Assembly: GCA_001687465.1 (NCBI GenBank)
Contig: LVLI01000612.1
Span: 1 to 50,203, forward strand
Source of the DNA: Halocafeteria seosinensis
Lineage: Eukaryota > Sar > Bigyra > Bicosoecida
Length of the DNA stretch: 50,203 nucleotides
Direction of reading: 5' to 3'
Made by a program: the position numbers and the translations under genes. The notes beneath the pieces were generated by a model, which saw nothing but the letters and a program-made list of their open reading frames with translations, was not told the DNA's origin and searched no databases. How positions within the stretch are numbered: position 1 is the first letter of the stretch; every line of letters begins with the position of its first letter. Below are positions 39,340 to 47,839 of the stretch, piece after piece.

Positions 39340-42300
39340 CTGAAGCAGAAAAGAGCACTAACAGACACACTATCGGCATGAATCGAGATCCTGAATACTT
39401 ACCTCGGATAACAGAATCTCCCTGTGTTTGTGACGGAATAGCCGGTGGGGCGAGGCAGTCTTCATCTAACACTCCGATGCCTTCATTCCAGCCGTAATAA
39501 TGTGGATTTAACCAAAGGAAATCATTCTTTTCAATTCCATAGCCAGTATCGTAGCTGAAACTAACACAATACCAATTCTTCTTATCATTCTTATCATCGA
39601 CAGGATCTGGGTTAACCACGAAACTGCGTGGGAGACATATATGTTAGACTATGTAGCATTTGATTGGGACAGGGAAAAAAAAATTGAGGTAACCCCACTT
39701 ACTTGAGAGTAGCCATATCGCAATATGTGTTGTGCCGGTAGTTCCTGCAAAACTCGAAGTCCGAGTCCTTTTCGGAGGGAGGGTAATAAAAGTTGAAAGT
39801 GGCTCGAGTCCCATCTTGCAAGAAGAAAAACCGTTTCCTGAAGCGTCAACACATAGGGTAGAAAACCATGGTGGTAGACCCAATTAAAAAAGCATGTTTT
39901 ACGGGATTGGTAGAGACTAGATAGGTACTTACTGCACTTCCCCAGGGAGCCGTTGACACATTCCCTCTTGAAGAGTGACCAGGTCATCCACTGAGCTGCA
40001 CGATGCGGCCAAGATACCGCTTGTACCATCAGGGGAGATAGCGAATGCCCTTTCTTCTGCCAGTAGGCCGTATGAAGTGGTGTACTCAAAATGCACACAT
40101 AGATTGTTGTCGGAGATTGTAGACAAGTTCCTGCAAGGAAAAACAAAGACACAATCGCAACCTGTGTTCGGCCGCGCTCAGGGTAAGTTTCAGCACATAC
40201 TTTAGCACGGTATGGTTGCAGTGACCGTTCGAAAGGCAGAACTCAAACATGTCTTCGTCGAGGGAATCTCGTCCAGGATGGCCTGTTAGATGCAGTGAAC
40301 CGCAAGCACCATCTCCTTGATAAAACCTTCTCTCCTTTCTGCACGGTAGCAATTGTCAATACAGTAAATACATCTTGTCACTACACTACCACATTACTGC
40401 ACCATGTTTTTACTGCGCAACTTCTGGTAGAACAGGACATATCCCTTCTGCAACGTGGATGGTATGCAGAATATATGGATAATTTGCATGACAAATAGAA
40501 GTTGTTGACGACCAAGGACATATATTCCTGCAAGATAGCTCGCCTCGGTTGGAGGAGCACCAGAACAATCCGAACGACCGTGCTACAATACAGTAAGTGG
40601 TTAGAATAGTTTTGACTGTTTTCATTTGTTTATGGTCTTCCCGCAACCGGCAAGCAGAAAGTCTGAAGAGACCGGATCATGGTTTTGCGTAGAATTTTCG
40701 GTTCCCGATTCTATACCCGGAGAGCCCTCTACTCGTGGTCTATGGATGCGAGCCGACGGTTCACATGCCGCTTTTGCGTGCGTCGTTATGCTCTTCCTCC
40801 GAGTAACGAGGGGCTGTGCAGTGTCGCCGCCCACCTACGCCTCGACAGTACACGAAATTGTCGTATTCATTTACTTGGTTCTGGGTGTACAGAGGCCCTG
40901 TAAGGTTGACGGAGGCACATGTACCATTCTCTTTACTCCAAAATAGATGCTCCTTGCTGCGTTTAAGAAATTACTATATGTGCCTATATACCCAGTACAC
41001 GTGACCATACGGGATAACATACCGAAGTGGAGCAGGAAGAACATGACACATCCCATCGGCGTTTCCTGCACCCACGCAGGGTCGCCCTACCGGTATGGAG
41101 GTACTAATGACTCAGCGAAGGCGATGCCAAACATACCTAGGGGGGTTAGAGTGTCGCTGATACGGAAGTCAAGGAGTGACTTGCCATCACAATCAGAGGA
41201 CAGAACAGCTTTCGATGCATCGCTGTTTACCCATAGATGATTATTGTCATCCTGTACCAAATCACTTGAGTACTTTATGCAATACCAGTCGTCGGAAACC
41301 ATTCTGTTGCACGGAACGATGAATTAACTTTAGTAAAGTTCGAGTAGCGAACGACGTAAAGAAAATTCCAACTCACTGGATAGTTTCGACGGTTGCACTT
41401 AGGTCACAGGCACGTGCGGCCTCGCCATCATCTCTGAGCCCGCCGTACTGACAATACTCAAAGGGGCTGTAAAGGACCCTGGAAGCTGTCGAGCCCCAGC
41501 CGGGGGGTTGCCCGTAAAATTGAACGAACGGCAATTCCCGTCAAAATCGTTGAACTTTATATAAGTCCTGAAAAACTCCCGCAACATTCGCACAAAGTGG
41601 AGATCCGGCGCGTAAACCAAAGCATCCCGCTACTTACTGAGCAGCTGAGGGTAATCCCGGGCATCGATTAGCTGCGTACAGGTTGTACAAGAACGAAAGC
41701 GTCTATACTGCTAAACATGAGGCTTGGTTCCTATTTGCTTACCTTTTAGGTTCTCGAACTCGTGAGGCACATCGATGACTGCCTCACAACCCATACTATT
41801 GGTTGCGGCCTGCACATTTGACCCGTCATCCTTGAGCCAAAGGAACATGTCTTCCTCGTCTTGTCCCCATGTAAAGTGTGTACAATATAGAACGAAATCG
41901 CCACTAGTGTTCGTGATTTTGTGGATGTCCCTGTTCGTTTGTTTGTTTGTTTCCACATTCATCAAAGTATGCGCATCTTTCACTCTCCACTCTGACACTA
42001 ATATCACTTACTTAACGTCCGCGGGGAGACATTTACTTTGAGTTTCGTTTGTGTCGCGGCAGTACCGGAAACTAGCCGTGGGAAAGATCGCAACGGAGAA
42101 GTCAAATGAATGGCAGTTACCGCCTTGAGTGAAATGCTCTTCCTCCCTGTCTAATGAGGCAAACCAGAGATCATTCATATACTTGGCTACTCATGGAAAC
42201 GAATGTACTTACGTGACAGGTAGGGTTGGACACATTTCACCGGCTGTGAGACGGCAGGTCGAAACCAAATGATCGTTGACAGCACAATACATGTACGGCT

Positions 42301-45300
42301 TTGTCAGGACACCGAAATCACTGTGCCATTGCGGAATCGTCCATACAAAGGTTACGGAATAGTTGCGAAAGTCGATGTGCATTGTAGTCGTTTCGGGGAT
42401 ACACAGCAGACAATGTACTACCTAAATGATACAGAAAAGTACCTGCTCCACACAGAAGTAGCCACTGGTTTAGTTCGAACTTGGTGAGAACGGATGGACG
42501 CTGGGATATTGTTGGCACATTCCCTCTGTCACGGTATTCAAGGAGCAAGTGATTTGTTAAGAATTTTCGATGGATGTGGGTTAATCCGCAAGCGATTACT
42601 TACCTCGTAACACGTGTGTTCCATCAGCAGGAATGCTACTGCCGGGATCAGGATGGCTGCCATCACAATTTTTAACGACTTCTCCATAACCGACGTTCCA
42701 GTCGTAGAAATGAGGGTTGAACCAGATGTAACGATACGAATCTATTCCGTATTCATCAGTGTAGCTGAGTGTTACACAGTACCAATTCTGTTTGCCTTCG
42801 TCCGGGTTAATCACATGCCTGCAAAGGTTACCTCCTTCTATAAACACTGCATTCGTAACGGAGATCAATTTAATCAACACGTACAACAACTTCACGGTAG
42901 AGGCACACCAGTTATTGTGCCTCACATCCTCGCAGTAAGTAAGTGACTCCGGATTCTGCTCATTCGGAGGTTGGTCAAATCCGAACGATATGCAAGTCCC
43001 GGCTTGCCAAAACGATAATTTGTCTCTGAGTTTGCATAAATGTATGCGTGAAGCATGTATGTGATGCTACCGAATCATATACAGAGATGGACATACTGTA
43101 ATTCACCCGGAAGACGTTCAACCATTCCTTGTCCGAAGGAGTTCGAGGCACTGCCGCCGGTGAAGTCGCACTTGTCTACCAGAGTGGCAGAGTCACTGTT
43201 GACCCATACTCCGCGGTGCATACTCATTAGTCCATAGGTAGTGGTGTAATCGAAATCGATGCATACATCACTGTTTAATGCATCGCTTATGTTGCTGCAA
43301 AACCAAGTGCAAATGATTGAATGTGGAAAAAAAGGTGTATGGTCAAATCCGAAGTAGTCACCATTCCCTTACGTGACAGTTGCATGGAAACAGTGCCCAT
43401 TATGAGTGCAATATTCGAAGTCATCCGGGCTCCCCCCGAGTCGCCCCGGATGCTCACTGAAATCTACGGAAAGGTATTTACTGTCTCCTTGGCTCCAGCG
43501 GATTTCCTTCCTGCGAAAGAATTGCGCCTCAGATGTTCCGAATCACGCCATTGACACGCAAATTTCAATAACTGACGTACCGAGCGTCATCGGGAATGAC
43601 CCGGCATTCAGCCTCTGGGACAACAATCAATATTACGCAAAGATCAGCTTTATTACGGTCGTCTTCTGACACTGAACGGTATCCTTACCAGCTACATAGT
43701 TGGCGTAACTCTCTGGGGGATTATTTGGTGCAGAGCAGTCATTGCCGTGGAAAAACGCGGCCCGACCGTTATTATTGTTATCGCTATCACCCGCATGCAT
43801 CCAAAGACCTACTGTGTTTGTATCAGCGTTGTCAAAGTGGTAAATGTATTGGACGCAATACCAATCATTTCCCATGGAGCTCCTCATGGCATTGAACGCC
43901 CTGCACGGGCGTAGCGTCACACAGTCACTCACTTAGAGACTACAAGAAGTTAGGATGCGCACCGTGCACATACTCGATACTAGAAGAGTGTTCGGGAACG
44001 TTACCGACACCATTAGATTGTGCTACAGAGCGATGCACTTTGGAAGTGCACTGTCGGCGCCCACCAGTGCCTTGGCAGAATTTAAACAAATCGGCATCAT
44101 CTCTGTATTCGCTCATTGGTTCCTGGTTCCCTGTAATAGCTTCAGCGAAAGTTGAGATGAATGGATCGAACATAAATGATCGGCAGTCATCATTGCTACC
44201 GTCTGGTAACGATCCCCAAAAACGGAATGTCGAGCTGCGTGCAGGCCAGCAATATCAAGAACGATGGAACACACCCCAAGAGCAGAGTCACTTACCCTGT
44301 TAGTCCCTCCGGCAGTGCATGACATACTGCAGAAGATAACACACACCCATACATCGTAGCATTTGATGTGATTGCATGCAACATCGATGATCACAAATAC
44401 AACGTACACCCCTGTGATGTTTTAAGATCACTTTGGCGGAAACCTAGAACGGTTTCATCTTCACAATCCGATGAAAGCACAGCCTTAGAACCATCAGCGC
44501 TGAGCCAAAGGTGGTCTTTTTCCCCTATTGCATCGGTATTGATCTTCAGGCAATACCAGTTAGCATTAGGGGCGAAAATATGACTGCAGTATGCGTATAA
44601 TTGGGAAGTCATCCAGCACTCAAGGATAATGAATCCTTGGTTTGACGTACTCGATGTTAGCATAGGTATCACAAACACGGCTCGTCGGACCACCGTGCAT
44701 GTCTGCCCAATTTTCTGCGCCCTCCCCGCAATAACGAAAGGTGCTGTACATTTGCCTGCCGTTAGTATCCCCCCCAGTCGGGTCGGCAGTAAAATTGAAT
44801 GATTGACAATGCCCGTTGAAGTCCAAGAATTTCAGGTTGTTTCTGCAGACAACGAGGAAGAGGACATAGTCATCTGCGAAACGCACAGTGGCGCAAGCTT
44901 GTTCTCACAAACCCACATTAACGAATTCGGGAGACCTTCACATCTTCCGTCTGCACAGTGGGCACATGAATTCGCTGTCCAACCAAAGTGATAAGTTACT
45001 GCTATACAGATACATACCGGAGATCTCCTCGAAGCTTCCCGGTATATTATCGCAATTGTCGTCCAGTGTCGCGCCATCTTTCTTGACCCACATGTATTGG
45101 TTGTCACCGTGCCTATCTTGGAACTTAACACAGAAATTATCAACGTCATCGGAATCCACCTTTATTGTCATCTCTCTGTACCAACGTAAATTGACATATT
45201 CGACAACACAAGCGGTGCAAAACCAACTCTCGCGCGCAGTATACTCACGTTATGGCTGTTGCCGTGCATTCAGCCAGTAGAGTATCATTTCCGAAGCACC

Positions 45301-46905
45301 ATTGGAATCCAGCAGTGTTTTCGTGTACACCCATCTCTTCTAAGAAGCCAAACGAATTGCACTGTTTCCCGTCTCCGCCGGGTTGAAAATGCTGAATTTT
45401 GTCACTGAGGGACCAGCAAGGCAAGGACACGTGTTTCGCTCGTATGAGCCTCATATGAAAGCCATGCGAACACAACTTACAATTTAAGGCTGGGGCACGC
45501 CTTATCTGCGCATACGTATACAGGTGCATGTATATGTGTGAAGAGCTGGCCATAAGTGTCAGTGCGATGTGTTGTACTCACCCTTGATGTCGTAAGTATT
45601 CGTCGGTAGGTTGCCAGAACTACATAAATCTGAACTGCTCACTGCGGCCTTTGTCCCATCCTCTTGTAACCAGAGATATTGCTTGTTCTCGCCATCTACC
45701 AAATCAACGCAGGTCCAGTTCTTGTTATCGGCTTCAATGCGCGAACGGATCGACCTGAAGCAATTGTCCGATTATGCCCAGACGGGACTGTAAACATAAT
45801 CCGATAAATACGTACTGAACCACAGCACCACTTCTGGTATGACATGTCTTATCCCCAGCATCACAGTATGGGTCGACGGAGTCTCCTTCCTTCGGCTGTC
45901 CGCCAAAGTTGATGCGGAAACACTTGTCATCGTCATTAGATTCAATAAAACGGAAACGACTGCAACAGAAGGCGGCAAAGTGTAAGCACAGAGAACTGGA
46001 GCAGTCTGCTTCATCCATTGGTCATAGAGTATACATACCTCGTGAATTGGGACGGAATCTCTCCGCACATGTAGGCTGCAGGCGGATGAAGCTATCAAAA
46101 ATAGTGCATTTGTAGGCATTGCGACTTCGCCACGGAACAAACTTACGTGAAGTATCTGCCTGATACATGGACAACGGAGGATCCCCGTCACAATCGGATG
46201 CTTTCAGGGCCTTGGTCCCGTCGTTTCTCACCCACAGGTACTTGGATGACTGATCCTGGCTCCAAGTAAAGCCGATACAAAAGAAATCATCCTTATTGGT
46301 GCTCACAGAGCTGGGCGTATGGATACGTCACACGTCAACAAGAGCAACCTTGCAAATAAGGTAAGGTACGTACTTGATCCATGCAGCACCGCACTTCAAG
46401 GCAGAGTCCCCACTTCCCCCAATTTCTCCTTGGCAGAATTCGAAGTGATCATCTTCGCCAAGGTCGCTCTGGGTAAAATCGAATGAGTTACACTGATCTC
46501 CCGGGCGCTCGTTGTAAAATTCTCTTTGTATGAAGCGGCGCTTTTGTCTGCATGTATGCACGAAGTCCATGTGTATAGAGGGAACAACTCCCAAGCTAAA
46601 CCTAACGACCGTTCGTCGGTCCGGCTCCCTTGGAGGTCCCTGCGTTCGCTCCCCATCATGTTTTTGTTGCCCCTACAGGGGGGGAAGGGAGGGCAGGGAA
46701 AACACCAACACTGTCTAGACAGTGGGCAATTGGTAAAGGTACATGGCTATCGCAAACATATGATTTCCACTGGACGCTTCGTCCAATGCAACAGATGTTG
46801 GGAAAGGGACGCGAAAAAGTGTACTTACGAGAATGGAAGCGCTTGAGCGGCTTGGGAGCACAGAAGCGCTCCGAGGAGCAAGGAAATACCACCCAATGTT
46901 CGCAT
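37808..46905 (-). CDS. Modular type I surface protein built of three-exon B-A-C units, with lesions
   Basis: The signal exon (46905-46829, MRTLGGISLLLGALL) is followed by about 13 units. Exons B/A/C are: 46547-46374/46310-46147/46075-46039; 45959-45816/45754-45582/45505-45481; 45404-45249/45175-45018/44950-44917; 44842-44651/44583-44408/44326-44296; 44234-43974/43900-43689/43614-43581; 43510-43373/fused A-C 43294-43097; 43025-42885/42818-42604/42525-42492; a collapsed unit with C 42243-42213; 42146-42012/41930-41743/41671-41638; 41567-41377/41303-41137/41065-41023; 40956-~40800/inverted A/40447-40414; 40338-40201/fused A-C 40130-39933; 39837-39703/39623-39403. The last exon, 39339-37808, encodes stalk, ectodomain, helix and tail. 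Phases are B 2-2, A 2-1, C 1-2. Key residues are B: G-x-C-x-S-F and F-x-[YF]-C; A: W-[YF]-C-[VI] and S-D-C; C: C-x-x-[IL]-P. I do not recognise the domain. A 1-nt frameshift (41377-41567) and an inverted exon suggest decay or assembly error. Confidence 0.7.
39340..39402 (-). other. 63-nt frame-preserving intron encoding a hydrophobic segment
   Basis: This intron (GTAAGT at the 5' side, TTCTGCTTCAG at the 3' side) is exactly 63 nt and has no stop in the reading frame. If retained, it would insert 21 residues including MPIVCLLVLFSAS between the last unit and the stalk. It also contains an in-frame ATG followed at once by a signal-peptide-like core. Splicing is favoured because both sites are strong and the length is typical here. 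Retention or internal initiation would give an alternative product. Confidence 0.5.
40550..40805 (+). other. Inverted exon segment inside the minus-strand modular gene
   Basis: On the plus strand this stretch reads as the 3' end of a B exon (ending NPNDRATIQ at 40592), a GT-AG intron (40593-40657) and an A exon from 40658 (GSWFCVEFSVPDS, then RGLWMRADGSHAAF). The phase-2 junction is intact. On the minus strand, where the rest of the gene lies, unit 11 has its B exon start (40956 downwards) and its C exon (40447-40414) but no A exon between. The missing A exon is therefore present in the opposite orientation. Breakpoints lie near 40545-40570 and 40790-40815. Imperfect inverted similarity exists there (CCTCGG-TTGGAGGAGCACC against CCTCGTTACTCGGAGGAAG). 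Confidence 0.75.
41194..42272. repeat. Left arm of a large inverted duplication
   Basis: This segment is the reverse complement of 49128-50203, about 98% identical by eye: roughly 20 substitutions and two small indels. It covers the C exon of unit 8 through most of the A exon of unit 10 of the minus-strand gene, introns included. The boundary near 42272 lies in the intron just upstream of the unit 8 C exon. Homology continues to the end of the window on the other side, so the true arm may be longer. Confidence 0.95.
42244..42491 (-). other. Collapsed unit at the edge of the inverted duplication
   Basis: Between the unit 7 C exon (42525-42492) and the unit 8 C exon (42243-42213) only about 250 bp remain, too little for normal B and A exons plus introns. 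One frame reads HIDFRNYSVTF, which resembles the A-type CIDFDYTTTY. It runs without a stop through the usual A-C intron into the C exon (AGEMCPTLPV). Another frame has a B-like end (LFRNLCMDDSAMAQ) with a possible phase-2 donor. No combination restores the phase pattern. The unit was probably damaged when the duplicated block was inserted or converted. Confidence 0.5.
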
Positions 46906-47839
46906 TGTGCAAAGGTAGTGTTCTTTGGAAACTCGAATAAAAGCAATTAGACAGCTACCAATTGGTTCGTTGTTGTGTCCTGTTGTACAACTCAAGGCAC
47001 CTGAATGGAATGACGTAGTTCAGTCAAACCAGCTAGCTTAATCTTATCTAAGATTTCAGTTGCCACCCGTAGCCGGGATCAGGCCGGTGGGTCGCAACGA
47101 GAACTGCCACCCTGGTCGCAACTTCCCCATGCACTCCATGTGCGCATGTGCCCATAATGCACCTCAAGAAAGAGACAGAGGTGAATATATAAGTTTAAGG
47201 AGGCAGTATGCACTCAACATTGGCTATTGCATAGCTTTCTCGTTGGGGTGGAGACCGCCAAACACACGATCTGGGTTCGAGCTTCACAGAACACTCTGAC
47301 CTTTTTTGTTCCCAGCGCGTTCCCGCCAAAAACATGCCACTCCCCGCCGAGAGCCCTGGCGAACAACACTCACCAGACCAACACTCGCAGCTGCAACCCT
47401 CCTGCCGAGACAATTAGTTTCAGATGTCGATGTTTCTCCGATGCTATTGTATGCGTCTAAGCTGGCACCGCAAGCACTCACCCCCAAAAGCAGAAGCATT
47501 CTCGGTTTCTTCCTCGGAAGAAGCAGAACACAGAACCCAACGGAACTCCGGTATCCAGCACCAGTGCTGCACCACCCCAGACCCACCGTGGCACCGCCGG
47601 TCCGCCGCCATCCAGTGTTGGTGGTGTTCGCCCGGACACCGTGGTGGAAGAAGCTATTGGAAGAAGCTACATCGGGTTCGACAGCGTGCTTGGTTTCGGA
47701 ACACGTTCATACTGTATGTGTTTCGTTCGATCGTTTAAGCTTCTTGCGCAGGATTAGTTGTCACCGGGGTAATTTACATCCTCCTCCTCTCCTCCAGGGT
47801 GACAAATTCCATCCAGTGCTGAGACTGAGATACCCAACG
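46906..47839. promoter_or_regulatory. Divergent intergenic region between the two modular genes
   Basis: About 930 bp separate the two signal-peptide ATGs, which face away from each other. It must contain both promoters. A TATA-like stretch (GAATATATAAGTTTAAGG) lies near 47182. A plus-strand frame open from 47306 runs into the signal exon, but its upstream part is low-complexity and basic and has no counterpart in the paralogue. I treat it as non-coding or 5' UTR. Confidence 0.5.

Noticed and set aside
40086-40352. Open frames that run past B exons of the modular gene, taken as small separate genes
   Set aside because: Each contains one B, A or C exon bounded by consensus splice sites with the right phase. 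The extra residues are intron read-through.
44296-44326. An apparent stop codon in the unit 4 C exon
   Set aside because: It came from a one-base phase error. With the phase-1 base from the preceding A exon the exon reads LCHALPEGLT with no stop and the normal C-x-x-L-P motif.
47306-47839. N-terminal extension of the plus-strand modular protein in the same open frame
   Set aside because: The extension is basic and low-complexity, has no match in the paralogue and would bury the signal peptide. The M-R-T-L start shared by both genes is better.
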